Of a DNA stretch of 64,000 nt, positions 1 to 7,998 are shown piece after piece. Origin of the DNA: an uncultured Eubacteriales bacterium (GTDB lineage: Bacteria > Bacillota > Clostridia > Oscillospirales > Acutalibacteraceae); the NCBI GenBank assembly GCA_934454655.1, contig CAKSFK010000008.1:4763-68762 (forward strand), read 5' to 3'. The notes beneath the pieces were generated by a model, which saw only the letters and a list, made by a program, of their open reading frames with translations, made no database searches and was not told the DNA's origin. Numbering within the stretch: the stretch's first letter is position 1; each line of letters begins with the position of its first letter. Position numbers and translations under genes: made by a program.

Positions 1-252
1 TTGCTCGCAATGGACGAAAGTAAGTTTTCAATGATTTCCACCGTTGAACTTAAAGACCCTACGACAATTCTTTTAATTTCCATTTTCCTTGGAGCGCTGG
101 GAATTGACCGCTTTATGCTGGGCGATACAGGAATGGGTATTTTAAAGCTTTTAACAGGCGGTTGCTGCGGTATTCTTACAATTGTTGACTGGTTTACGGT
201 TTCAAAAAAAGCAAAAGAAACCAACTTCAACAATATAATGACGATGCTTTAA
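1..252 (+). CDS. TM2 domain membrane protein (5' end outside window)
   Basis: Small membrane protein of the TM2 family. Two hydrophobic segments (about residues 22-38 and 46-62) are joined by the family's short turn with GxxGIDRFMLG. The reading frame is open from the first base and the product is shorter than typical TM2 proteins, which carry a cytosolic N-terminal segment, so the true start is probably upstream of the window. TM2 proteins have no agreed biochemical role. A strong hairpin follows the stop codon. The family call is confident, the start is not. Confidence 0.75.
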   Translation: MLAMDESKFSMISTVELKDPTTILLISIFLGALGIDRFMLGDTGMGILKLLTGGCCGILTIVDWFTVSKKAKETNFNNIMTML

Positions 253-264
253 TTCCGAAAAGTG

Positions 265-306
265 CGGGGCTGTTGCGTTAAAATAACGCAGCAGCCCCGT
301 CGAACT
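265..306 (+). terminator. Intrinsic terminator after the TM2 gene
   Basis: A 16-bp stem (265-280 with 284-299, one G-T pair, loop AAA) is followed by a moderately T-rich stretch. It lies inside the longest possible frame of the next gene, which argues that the next gene starts downstream at 322. Confidence 0.7.
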
Positions 307-321
307 TTGTTTGTATTTGAA

Positions 322-831
322 ATGGCTGTTATCACGATTAAAAAATCAAAAAGAAAGACCCTGTCGCTTGAAGTAAAGGAGGACTGCACCGTTACGGTGC
401 ATGCCCCGCTTTACCTTTCCGACAGGGAAATCGACAAATTTATTAAAGACCACAGCGCTTGGATAAGCGAAAAGCTGGAACTGCAAAAGAAAAGACTTGA
501 GCGTTCACGCGAAATTGACGAACACAAACGTGAGCTGCACCGCAGGGCGGAGCAAACTCTGCCCGTTCTTGTGAGCCGCTTTTCCGCGGTTACGGGGCTT
601 GTCCCCGCATCGGTTAAAATAACCTCGGCAAAAACACGTTTCGGCTCCTGCAGCGGGAAAAACGCGGTCTGCTTTTCGTGGCGGCTTATGGCGTACCCTA
701 TGCCGGCAATAGAATACGTTGTTCTGCACGAGTTGGCGCACATAAGGCACCACAACCACTCGGCGGCGTTTTACGCGCTTATTGAAAAATATATGCCGGA
801 CTACAAGGAAAGACGGAAAATGCTTTCCTGA
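322..831 (+). CDS. YgjP/DUF45-type zinc metallopeptidase
   Basis: Predicted zinc-dependent peptidase of the YgjP-like (DUF45, WLM-related) family, 169 aa. The C-terminal part has VVLHELAHIRHHNHS, with the HExxH-type motif HELAH and a downstream His, and the conserved KTRFGSCS segment lies before it. The ATG at 322 is chosen because the longer GTG-started frame (262) would run through the upstream terminator hairpin. It is convergent with degV, with only 3 bp between stop codons. The physiological substrate of this family is unknown. A cytosolic location is inferred because no signal peptide is visible. Confidence 0.8.
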   Translation: MAVITIKKSKRKTLSLEVKEDCTVTVHAPLYLSDREIDKFIKDHSAWISEKLELQKKRLERSREIDEHKRELHRRAEQTLPVLVSRFSAVTGLVPASVKITSAKTRFGSCSGKNAVCFSWRLMAYPMPAIEYVVLHELAHIRHHNHSAAFYALIEKYMPDYKERRKMLS

Positions 832-834
832 ATA

Positions 835-1707
835 TTACCTCTGCGTACCCAGAAAGAACACAGCAAGCGTTCCGGGACCCGAATGAGCGCCTATTACCGG
901 ACCTATCGCGTTGATTTGAATGTCCTTAGGCTTAAATTCCTTTTCCACCATTTTTTTAAGCGTAAGCGCGTCCTCTTCGCAGTCGCCGTGGCTTATAAAC
1001 ACCGTCTGTGCCGAGGGGTCAACGGCGCTTGCTTTCATATTTTCAAAAATCTTCTCAATGGACGCTTTTCTGCCGCGAACCTTGCCGACGTTTATAAGAT
1101 GACCCTCATCGTCAACGTGCAAAATGGGTTTGATGTTAAGCAGTGAGCCCACAAGAGCGGTTGTGGCGGATACTCTGCCGCCGCGCTTCAGGTGATTAAG
1201 ATCGTCCACTGTAAACCAGTGGCAAAGGTGCAGGCGGTTTTCAAGCACAAAATCCCTTGTCTGCTCAATGTCGGCGCCCTGTTTTTTCTTTTGCGCCGCA
1301 AGGTAAGCCAAAAGCCCCTCACCCATTGACGCGGCAAGGGTATCCACACAGAAAATTTTTCTTTCGGGATATTTTGCGGCAAGCTCCTCAGCCACAATCG
1401 TGCTTACGTGGTAGGTACTGCTGAGGCCTGAGGAAAACCCGAGATACAGTACATCCTTGCCCTGATTTAATATTTCCTCAAACACGGCGGTGAATACATC
1501 CATATTTATCGCCGCGGTGGACGCGTTCTCGCCGCCGCGCAGCCTTGCGTAAAAATCCTTAGGAGTAATTTCCCTGTTGTCGGGGTAATTTTTATATTCC
1601 TTTCCGCCAAGGGTTAAGATCATCGGTATGACGGTAAGTTCGGATTTTTTCACAAGCCCTTCCGAAAGGTCACAGCACGAATCGGTGACAATTACATAAT
1701 CATTCAT
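835..1707 (-). CDS. DegV family fatty-acid-binding protein
   Basis: DegV/FakB-type protein of 290 aa, about the family's normal length. The start VIVTDSCCDLSEGL matches the family N-terminus, and the middle has GFSSGLSSTYHVS and LKRGGRVSA, typical DegV lipid-pocket and binding segments. FakB proteins bind a fatty acid and present it to the kinase FakA; no fakA is visible in this window, so the role is inferred from the family. The ATG follows a strong AGGAGG ribosome binding site. It is transcribed alone on the minus strand. Confidence 0.9.
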   Translation of the reverse strand: MNDYVIVTDSCCDLSEGLVKKSELTVIPMILTLGGKEYKNYPDNREITPKDFYARLRGGENASTAAINMDVFTAVFEEILNQGKDVLYLGFSSGLSSTYHVSTIVAEELAAKYPERKIFCVDTLAASMGEGLLAYLAAQKKKQGADIEQTRDFVLENRLHLCHWFTVDDLNHLKRGGRVSATTALVGSLLNIKPILHVDDEGHLINVGKVRGRKASIEKIFENMKASAVDPSAQTVFISHGDCEEDALTLKKMVEKEFKPKDIQINAIGPVIGAHSGPGTLAVFFLGTQR

Positions 1708-2035
1708 ATATTAAACCTCCTTTAGTGTTCATACAACATTGTACCATTAATTAACGAAAAAATAAAGCTGTTTTTTACATAATTTTATGCAAAACGAAAC
1801 GGGTCGAAAAAGGTCGAAAGATTTACATAATTTTTTATTCATTTTATTTTGAATAATCATTTATGCAACTTATCAACATAGTTATCCACCGAAAAAAGCT
1901 TAAAAAGCCGAAAAAATCGTTCCGTTTGCACCGCATATGTTAATATGTCGGTGGATAAGTTTAATAAACTTACAGGTTGTCCCGGTTAACATAACGCAAT
2001 TTTTTGCAAAAATTTTCCTTCTCGGTTTTTAAAAA
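1708..2035. other. AT-rich intergenic region with DnaA-box-like 9-mers
   Basis: No gene is seen here. The region is AT-rich and carries TTATCAACA at 1870-1878, TTATCCACC at 1882-1890 and the same 9-mer inverted at 1930-1938. Each differs by one base from the DnaA box TTATCCACA. There is no dnaA, dnaN or rpmH next to it, so it is not called an origin. Confidence 0.4.
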
Positions 2036-2401
2036 TCACATCATTATATAAACAAGTGCAAACAACAGCTTTTTATCCGCCTTTTCGCTGAGCAGAATTA
2101 AAAGGAGCCCCGCGATAAGGGAAATATCCCCGTCCGTTTTAAGCTTATTGATAAACGGTATATCAAGCAGACTGCCGCCGCGCGTATCGGCGCGGCTCTC
2201 CCGCGCGGCGGGCGGCGGAGGCGGTGCGGACTTTTTTTCGGTTTCGGAATTTGCGCGGCTCTGCGGCGCGCCCTGCCCCGGCACTCTTACAAAGGGCGGC
2301 ACGGGTGGCATATTGCGTCCTCCGCCGTTTGCCCTTGCGTTCATTTCACGCATTTGCTCCACAGCGTCCTGCTGTTGCTTTATAAATGTACTGTCGCTCA
2401 T
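2036..2401 (-). CDS. Small proline-rich protein with hydrophobic C-terminus, function unknown
   Basis: A 121-aa protein not recognised by function. The N-terminal third is Gln/Asn/Arg-rich and polar. The middle (about residues 30-65) is rich in Pro and Ala with a run of five prolines. The C-terminal 40 residues contain a strongly hydrophobic stretch, DISLIAGLLLILLSEK, followed by LLFALVYIMM, suggesting membrane association or a buried amphipathic helix. The ATG has a GGCGGTGA ribosome binding site. It is first of three small same-strand genes (with 2591-2959 and 3306-3551) that may act together. I believe similar proteins recur in Clostridia, but could not check. Confidence 0.7.
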   Translation of the reverse strand: MSDSTFIKQQQDAVEQMREMNARANGGGRNMPPVPPFVRVPGQGAPQSRANSETEKKSAPPPPPAARESRADTRGGSLLDIPFINKLKTDGDISLIAGLLLILLSEKADKKLLFALVYIMM

Positions 2402-2446
2402 AAAATCACCGCCCGAAAACAGGTTCGTTTGCTATAATAATGCCTG

Positions 2447-2579
2447 CTGAACAATTCAAAAGTACCTTAACCCGAGCATGTTGGTGTAAACTCTTGAATT
2501 GTTCAGGTGCAAGGTTTTTGCGCAATTTTGCAAAAAAACCTTGCACTTTAAAAAGAATCACATTTTGATTCTTTTTAAA
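2447..2579. repeat. Three consecutive perfect inverted repeats between small genes
   Basis: Three stem-loops stand end to end: CTGAACAATTCAA (2447-2459) with its complement at 2494-2506; GTGCAAGG at 2507 with CCTTGCAC ending at 2546; and TTTAAAAAGAATCA (2547-2560) with its complement at 2566-2579. None is a typical minus-strand terminator. They fill the gap between two minus-strand genes and could be an RNA structure or a repeat element. Confidence 0.6.
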
Positions 2580-2590
2580 ATCAGTAGACA

Positions 2591-2959
2591 TTATAATAAA
2601 TTCAACAAGCCGCTTTCCTTAAGCAGGGGCAGGGCGTCAAGAAGCTTTAACACCTTAACGGCATTGTCGGCACGCTTTTGCCTTTCCTCGCTTAAGTGCG
2701 GCTTAAGCGCATAAATAAGTTTTACGCGCGAATCATCCCCGACGGACTTTAAGCGCGAAATAACGGAAATTATTCCCTGAAGTTCATTTGAGCCTAAAAT
2801 ACTGCCGACCTCGCCCAATCCTGCCGTGTTTTCGGGCGGCGGAGGGGGCGGCGCACCCGTGCCGGCACCGCCCAATATATTTTCCGCCATCTGCCGCACG
2901 CGCTCCATACTGTCGGGGTCGTTAAGCAGTTGTGAAAGCTTTGAACTTAAATCATCCAT
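2591..2959 (-). CDS. Small helical protein, function unknown
   Basis: A 122-aa soluble protein. An N-terminal helix (MDDLSSKLSQLLNDPDSMER) is followed by a Gly/Pro linker with six prolines in a row (about residues 37-42), then a helical C-terminal domain with SVGDDSRVKLIYALKPHLS and a Leu-rich end. The proline-run linker is shared in style with the neighbour at 2036-2401. Function is unknown. I recognise the arrangement as a type seen in Clostridia, without a name. The ribosome binding site lies directly beside a TA-flanked repeat that begins about 18 bp upstream of the start. Confidence 0.75.
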   Translation of the reverse strand: MDDLSSKLSQLLNDPDSMERVRQMAENILGGAGTGAPPPPPPENTAGLGEVGSILGSNELQGIISVISRLKSVGDDSRVKLIYALKPHLSEERQKRADNAVKVLKLLDALPLLKESGLLNLL

Positions 2960-2977
2960 TTTTACCTTTTCCCTTTA

Positions 2978-3320
2978 GGCAAACGAGAATAATCCGAACC
3001 CGTTTCTTGAGTGTGGATTTCTCGCATTGCTGCGTTAAAATACTCGTTAATCCGTTAGGATTAACTGCGTTTTGTGCCTTGCTCTGCAAAAAATCCGCTC
3101 CTCAAAAAATCTTCGACCCAAAACGAGCGCGATTTTCGTGTGGATTTTTATGCGGAGGATGCGATAAGGCTTTCGCCTTATAAAGACGACAAGTGAAAAT
3201 ACGCCGAAAATACGCCGTTTTGGGCGGGTTCGGATTATTCTCGCTTGCCTATAAAGACGACAAGTGAAAATACGCCGAAAATATGCCGTTTTGGGCGGGT
3301 TCGGATTATTCTCGCTTGCC
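2978..3320. repeat. TA-flanked palindromic element, family A, with internal 71-bp tandem duplication
   Basis: The left end is GGCAAACGAGAATAATCC at 2978, preceded by TA. The right end is its near inverse at 3229-3249 and again at 3300-3320, each followed by TA. The unit 3180-3250 is repeated at 3251-3321 with one base difference that I can see. Related ends occur at 49496-49557 and 53316-53453. The insert between the ends is non-coding. The right end encodes the last residues and stop codon of the gene at 3306-3551. Confidence 0.75.
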
Positions 3321-3551
3321 TAAAAGAGCGTTTAAAATTGCCTTTGCCTCGGGGCTGTCAAGCGCCTGTTTCATGCTCTGTTTATCCGAAAGCGCCGCGT
3401 TAAGCTTTCGGCGGTCGGCAGCGGAAAGACTGCCTACCAGCGGTGCAATGTTTTTTGAACTGACCGCGCCGTTTATATCATTTTTATCAAGCTTTCCCCC
3501 GGACGACGAAAGCAGCGCGTCAATAAGCTTTTGTTTATCAATATTATTCAT
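3306..3551 (-). CDS. Small helical protein, function unknown
   Basis: An 81-aa charged, helical, soluble protein with no signal or membrane segment. It reads as two small helical units (residues 1-40 and 45-78), with VGSLSAADRRKLNAALSDK in the second. It is the most upstream of three small minus-strand genes at 2036-3551. Its final residues GKRE and the TAA stop are encoded by the end of a palindromic repeat, so the original C-terminus may have differed slightly. Function is unknown. Confidence 0.7.
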   Translation of the reverse strand: MNNIDKQKLIDALLSSSGGKLDKNDINGAVSSKNIAPLVGSLSAADRRKLNAALSDKQSMKQALDSPEAKAILNALLGKRE

Positions 3552-3611
3552 AGCTTTATTCCCCCCTTACAGGATATGAATATAAAAATAAATATAGAAT
3601 AGGTGGACAAG

Positions 3612-4085
3612 TTGAGAATTACGGTTATTTCGGATTCACACAGAAACACACGGGTCATCAGGAAGATACTTGACTCAAGGGATGATTCCCGCCACATCTT
3701 TTTTTTAGGCGACGTTACCGCGGACATAGAGTACCTCGCGGCGGTATACCCCGACAGGCAATTTCACATTGTAAGCGGAAACTGCGACTTTTTTTCAAAC
3801 TATCCCTCCGTCGGGATCGAGGAGATCGGCACGCACAGAATATTTTACACCCACGGACATACTCTGGGGGTAAAATACGGCACCGGGCGGCTTTATAAAG
3901 CCGCCGCCGAAAACGGGTGCAATATTGCGCTTTACGGCCACACCCATATTTCACACACAGTATATGAAAACGGTCTGTATATGGTTAATCCCGGCTCCTG
4001 CTCTCAGCCGAGGGAGGGCAGAGCCTCCTATGCGGTAATAGACCTTGAGCCGAACGGAATTATGCCCGTTATTATTACTGTTTAA
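3612..4085 (+). CDS. MJ0936/YfcE-like metallophosphodiesterase
   Basis: Calcineurin-like phosphoesterase of about 157 aa. The metal-binding motifs stand in order: VISDSH near the start, FLGD, SGNCD, YTHGH, GHTH and NPGS. The family hydrolyses phosphodiester model substrates with Mn; its physiological substrate is unknown. An AGGTGG ribosome binding site at 3601-3606 favours TTG at 3612 (product MRITVISDSH) over the GTG at 3603, which would overlap that site. The 3' end overlaps the convergent bofA-like gene by 11 bp. Confidence 0.88.
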   Translation: MRITVISDSHRNTRVIRKILDSRDDSRHIFFLGDVTADIEYLAAVYPDRQFHIVSGNCDFFSNYPSVGIEEIGTHRIFYTHGHTLGVKYGTGRLYKAAAENGCNIALYGHTHISHTVYENGLYMVNPGSCSQPREGRASYAVIDLEPNGIMPVIITV

Positions 4086-4341
4086 AGATAACAGGCAGAA
4101 TAACAAACCCGCACACCGCAGGTATGCCGAAAATTGCCGACCCCGCCGCGGTCCAGCCGTTTATGGGAATATGGACCCCCGTAAAACGCGAGGTAAGGTC
4201 GATAATCGCCAGGACGCATATGCCCGAAAGAGCGTTTAAAACAAGCGTTTTAAGCGTCCTGCGGGTTCTGACGGCACAGATTATCAATATCAGTGAAAAA
4301 AGGCTTACAAGGGAAATCCCGCCGTACTTTAATATGTTCAT
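4075..4341 (-). CDS. bofA: Pro-sigma-K processing inhibitor BofA family protein
   Basis: An 88-aa integral membrane protein. The C-terminal half holds FTGVHIPINGWTAAGSAIFG, very like the conserved BofA segment around GxxIPIN. Several hydrophobic segments span residues 8-23, 38-50 and 60-85. In Bacillus subtilis, BofA holds the SpoIVFB protease inactive in the forespore outer membrane until sigma-K is needed. Here it is evidence that the organism sporulates. Whether its partner proteins exist cannot be seen. It lies upstream of livF but is separated from it by a terminator. Confidence 0.75.
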   Translation of the reverse strand: MNILKYGGISLVSLFSLILIICAVRTRRTLKTLVLNALSGICVLAIIDLTSRFTGVHIPINGWTAAGSAIFGIPAVCGFVILPVIFKQ

Positions 4342-4343
4342 AC

Positions 4344-4392
4344 AAAAAAACTCCGGTCAGATACAGTATTAATAAATACTATGTCTGACCGG
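4344..4392 (-). terminator. Intrinsic terminator after livF
   Basis: A 9-bp stem (4353-4361 with 4384-4392), extended by an inner AT-rich stem, is followed on the minus strand by a run of seven T. It lies just after the livF stop codon and ends the liv operon. Confidence 0.85.
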
Positions 4393-4417
4393 AAATTTTA
4401 ATTACAGATTATAAAAA

Positions 4418-5116
4418 TTATCCGCCTAAATATGCTTTTTTAATAGCGTCGCTCTGTGCCAGCTCCTTGCCCGTTCCCGAAAGGGTGATTCTGCCCGATT
4501 CAAGAACATAAGCACGGTCGGCTATTCTGAGCGCCATTTCGGCGTTCTGCTCAACCAAAAGAATGGTCGTACCCGCCTCGTGCAGTTCTTTAATTATATC
4601 AAATATCTGCTGAACGAGTATCGGCGCCAGACCCATTGAGGGTTCGTCAAGCATTAAAAGCTTCGGCTTGCTCATGAGCGCTCTGCCCATTGCGAGCATC
4701 TGCTGTTCACCGCCCGACAGCGTACCGGCAATTTGATTTTTGCGGTGCTTAAGTCGCGGGAATCGCGCAAAAACATCCGCAATGCCTTCCTTAACGTATC
4801 CCGGCTGGGTATAAGCGCCCATTTCCAGGTTTTCAAGCACTGTCATATGCAAAAATATACGTCTGCCCTCGGGAACGTGCGCCAAGCCCTTTGATACAAG
4901 CTTGTGTGCCTCGGAGTGGGTGATATCCTCATTCATAAGGGTTATACTGCCCGTTTTTGAGTGCATAAGACCCGAAATGGTTTTAAGGGTGGTTGACTTG
5001 CCCGCGCCGTTCGCGCCTATAAGTGCCACGATCTCGTCCTCATTGACTTCAAGCGAAATGCCCTTTAAGGCGTGAATGTTGCCGTAATAAACGTTTATAT
5101 CGTCTACCTTAAGCAT
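4418..5116 (-). CDS. livF: Branched-chain amino acid ABC transporter ATPase LivF
   Basis: A 232-aa ATPase of the LivF type, the smaller of the two ATPases of branched-chain amino acid importers. It has Walker A GANGAGKST, signature LSGGEQQ, Walker B LLMLDEPS, and the LivF-typical EGRRIF segment. It works in the cytoplasm on the LivHM channel together with LivG. It overlaps livG by 8 bp and is the last gene of livJ-H-M-G-F, followed by a terminator. Confidence 0.95.
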   Translation of the reverse strand: MLKVDDINVYYGNIHALKGISLEVNEDEIVALIGANGAGKSTTLKTISGLMHSKTGSITLMNEDITHSEAHKLVSKGLAHVPEGRRIFLHMTVLENLEMGAYTQPGYVKEGIADVFARFPRLKHRKNQIAGTLSGGEQQMLAMGRALMSKPKLLMLDEPSMGLAPILVQQIFDIIKELHEAGTTILLVEQNAEMALRIADRAYVLESGRITLSGTGKELAQSDAIKKAYLGG

Positions 5117-5951
5117 TGCCGTCCGCCTCCTTTTTCTTTCCGAGGTATGCCTCTATAACCTTGTCGTTATTCTTTATTTCGTCGGGCGTACCCTTAGCGA
5201 TTATCTTGCCGTGGTCAAGCACGCAAATACCCTCGCAGATGTTCATAACAAGGCTCATATCGTGCTCGATAAGCATTACCGCAATATTAAAGGTATCGCG
5301 TATGCGGCGGATGTTTTCCATAAGCTCCGCCGTTTCGGACGGGTTCATACCCGCCGCAGGTTCGTCAAGCAAAATAATGCTGGGGTTTGTTGCAAGCGCC
5401 CTTACAATTTCAAGCCTTCTCTGCGCGCCGTAGGGCAGAGAACCTGCCTCTTCGCCTGCAACGTCCGCCATTGAGAAGAAGTCCAACAGCTCGGTTGCAC
5501 GCTCATCAGCCGTTTTTTCCGCCTTTTTGTAGCCGAGTCCGTGCGTAACCGAGGCAAAAAAGCCCTCTTTAATTGAATTATGAAGCCCAACCTTAACGTT
5601 GTCAAGCACCGTCATATTGGAAAACAGGCGTATATTCTGGAACGTACGCGCAATGCCCATTCGGTTTACCTGAGAGGTGGTCTTGCCCGCGGTCGATTTT
5701 CCGTCCAGAATAATCGAACCGCGTGTGGGTTGGTACACATTTGTAAGCAGGTTGAAAACCGTGGTTTTTCCTGCGCCGTTAGGACCTATAAGACCCGCAA
5801 TCTCGGTTCTGCCCACGGTGAGCGAGAACTCATCAACCGCGGTAAGTCCGCCGAAATCAATTCCCAGATGGTGGGTTTCAAGCACGGGGCGTTTTTCAAC
5901 ATCACGCTCGGGAACTATCGCCCCCGAGGGGTAAGGAACCATTTTATCCAT
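5109..5951 (-). CDS. livG: Branched-chain amino acid ABC transporter ATPase LivG
   Basis: A 280-aa ATPase of the LivG type. Walker A is GPNGAGKTT, the region before Walker B has LPYGAQRRLEI (the LivG version of the signature), and Walker B is IILLDEPAAGMNP. It has the ARTFQNIRLF segment typical of LivG. About 22 residues precede the conserved domain, longer than in E. coli LivG. The ATG at 5951 has a GGAGG ribosome binding site and overlaps livM by 8 bp, consistent with coupled translation. Confidence 0.95.
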   Translation of the reverse strand: MDKMVPYPSGAIVPERDVEKRPVLETHHLGIDFGGLTAVDEFSLTVGRTEIAGLIGPNGAGKTTVFNLLTNVYQPTRGSIILDGKSTAGKTTSQVNRMGIARTFQNIRLFSNMTVLDNVKVGLHNSIKEGFFASVTHGLGYKKAEKTADERATELLDFFSMADVAGEEAGSLPYGAQRRLEIVRALATNPSIILLDEPAAGMNPSETAELMENIRRIRDTFNIAVMLIEHDMSLVMNICEGICVLDHGKIIAKGTPDEIKNNDKVIEAYLGKKKEADGNA

Positions 5952-7041
5952 TTGAGCTTACCTCCCCGTTTTTATCTTTGCGGAAAATACCGTTCAGTTT
6001 TAATTTTGCGTTTTCCATAAACAGCTTTGCCTTTGTGCTGTTTTTGATCAGCATTACCGAAATAAGCAGTATAGCGTAAATAAGCATACGGTAATCGCCC
6101 GCGTTTATGTTACGCAGAAGCTCGGGCAGCATATAAAGCAATGCGGTTGCGATTATAGTGCCGAAAATATTGCCCATTCCGCCGAGCACCACAAACACCA
6201 GAATTAAAATTGAGGTGTTGAAATTAAACTTTTCAGCCGCAATTGCCGAGAAGTTCATAGCGTAAAGTACGCCCGCCATACCCGCCAGTGCCGCCGACGT
6301 AATAAACGCGATAAGCTTGTACTTTGTTATGCTTATGCCGACCGATTCCGCGGCAATTCTGTTATCCCTTATAGCGGTTATGGCACGGCCCGAGCGGCTG
6401 TAAATAAGGTTAAGCACAACAAACAGCGTGAACAGAATGAGAATAAAGCCCGCCGTGAACGTTGCGATCTTTGTTATGCCGACCGCCCCCTGAGGACCGT
6501 TAAGAATTATTCTGCCGCCCTTCATTCCGAGGCTTGCGGCGTCCTTCATATTAATGTGAAGTCCCTTTGAGTCTATACCGATGTAAAGACAGTTTATTAT
6601 GTTTTTAATAATTTCACCGAAAGCGAGGGTCACAATCGCAAGATAGTCGCCCGAAAGGCGCAGAACCGGAATACCGATTAAAAATCCCATAACTCCGGCA
6701 ATTATTCCGCCCGCAATCATTGCAATAAGCAGTCTTACAGGGTCGGAATCCACCTTGTTCTGAAGTGCCGCCGTAATAACCGCACCCGTAAACGCACCCA
6801 CGCTCATAAAGCCTGCATGACCGAGCGACAGCTCGCCCAAAACACCGACGGTGAGGTTAAGGGAAATTGCCATAACGATATACGCGCAGATAGGAATTAA
6901 CTGTCCCGAAATGGAGTTGCTTATCATTCCCGCGTTCTGAAGCGGAAAAAGGATTGCGAACGCAATTATTACAAGACTGTAGGTTTTGATGTTGGTGCGG
7001 GCATACTTGCTTAAGCCCTTATACTTTGAAGCGATACTCAT
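5944..7041 (-). CDS. livM: Branched-chain amino acid ABC transporter permease LivM
   Basis: A 365-aa polytopic membrane protein of the LivM type, with the conserved LGELSLGHAGFMSVGAF segment and the EAA-like loop around SVGISITKYKLIAFITSAALA. It pairs with LivH to form the import channel. The ATG at 7041 follows GAGGTGG and is preferred to an upstream frame extension (to 7101) that would overlap livH and has no similarity. It overlaps livG by 8 bp. Confidence 0.93.
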   Translation of the reverse strand: MSIASKYKGLSKYARTNIKTYSLVIIAFAILFPLQNAGMISNSISGQLIPICAYIVMAISLNLTVGVLGELSLGHAGFMSVGAFTGAVITAALQNKVDSDPVRLLIAMIAGGIIAGVMGFLIGIPVLRLSGDYLAIVTLAFGEIIKNIINCLYIGIDSKGLHINMKDAASLGMKGGRIILNGPQGAVGITKIATFTAGFILILFTLFVVLNLIYSRSGRAITAIRDNRIAAESVGISITKYKLIAFITSAALAGMAGVLYAMNFSAIAAEKFNFNTSILILVFVVLGGMGNIFGTIIATALLYMLPELLRNINAGDYRMLIYAILLISVMLIKNSTKAKLFMENAKLKLNGIFRKDKNGEVSSNG

Positions 7042-7051
7042 TTTCTCCACC

Positions 7052-7933
7052 TCACACCTTTTCCGTTGTCTTTTTGCCGAGCAAGCCCGTGGGCTTAACA
7101 AGCAGGACGATTATAAGCACCGAGAAAACTATTGCGTCGGACAGCTGGGTTGAAATATAGGCTCTGCCGAATATTTCTATTATACCTAAAAGTATACCGC
7201 CTATCATAGCTCCGGGAATTGAACCTATACCGCCGAAAACCGCCGCGGTAAAGGCTTTAATGCCCGGCATTGAGCCGGTTGTGGGAATAAGCACCGGGTA
7301 AGCCGAGCAAAGCAGAACGCCGGCTATTGCGGCTAAGGCGCTGCCTATTGCAAAGGTCATTGAAATGGTGCGGTTTGTGTTTATGCCCATAAGCAGAGCC
7401 GCGTCCTTATCCTCAGATACCGCGCGCATTGCCTTGCCCATTTTGCCCTTTTTGGTAAAGAAAGTAAGGGCGACCATTATAAGCACGCAGGCGGCAACGG
7501 TAACAAGCGATTCGGGCGTTATTATAAGTCTGCCGTCAAAAAGAGAAATTGATTTGAACGGCACGACCGAGGTAAACGCGCGCGGCGTACTGCCCCAGAT
7601 TATAAGCGCAGCATTCTGCAAAAAGTAGCTGACGCCGATAGCCGTTATAAGCACCGCAAGCGAACTTGCCTTTCTTAAAGGACGGTAAGCAAGGCCCTCA
7701 ATAAGAATACCTAACACCGTACAAACAGCCATTGAAATAATTATTGACAGAATTGTGGGAATACCCAGCGACGTTGTACATATGTAAGAAATGTACGCGC
7801 CGACCATAATAACATCGCCGTGTGCAAAGTTCAGCATTTTCGCAATGCCGTAAACCATTGTGTAACCGAGCGCTATTATGGCGTAAACACTGCCAAGACT
7901 TATTCCGTTTATAAGATTGGAAATTAAAGTCAT
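7052..7933 (-). CDS. livH: Branched-chain amino acid ABC transporter permease LivH
   Basis: A 293-aa permease with the LivH N-terminus NLINGISLGSVYAIIALGYTMVYG, shown in part, and the typical MLNFAHGDV motif. The late segment AAVFGGIGSIPGAMIGG is also diagnostic. It forms the membrane channel with LivM, whose start is 10 bp downstream. Upstream, 340 bp containing a repeat element separate it from livJ. Confidence 0.95.
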   Translation of the reverse strand: MTLISNLINGISLGSVYAIIALGYTMVYGIAKMLNFAHGDVIMVGAYISYICTTSLGIPTILSIIISMAVCTVLGILIEGLAYRPLRKASSLAVLITAIGVSYFLQNAALIIWGSTPRAFTSVVPFKSISLFDGRLIITPESLVTVAACVLIMVALTFFTKKGKMGKAMRAVSEDKDAALLMGINTNRTISMTFAIGSALAAIAGVLLCSAYPVLIPTTGSMPGIKAFTAAVFGGIGSIPGAMIGGILLGIIEIFGRAYISTQLSDAIVFSVLIIVLLVKPTGLLGKKTTEKV

Positions 7934-7998
7934 TGCTTACACCCCTTTTAAAAGACGGGAAACGGGACTGCCGTATAAAGCCGATAAAACACAGGAAC

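Noticed and set aside
1861..1940. Replication origin
   Set aside because: Only three imperfect DnaA boxes and no dnaA, dnaN, rpmH or gyrase genes nearby. Reported only as a site cluster.
2932..3183. An 83-codon plus-strand frame across a repeat
   Set aside because: It lies almost wholly in a family A palindromic element and shows no protein features.
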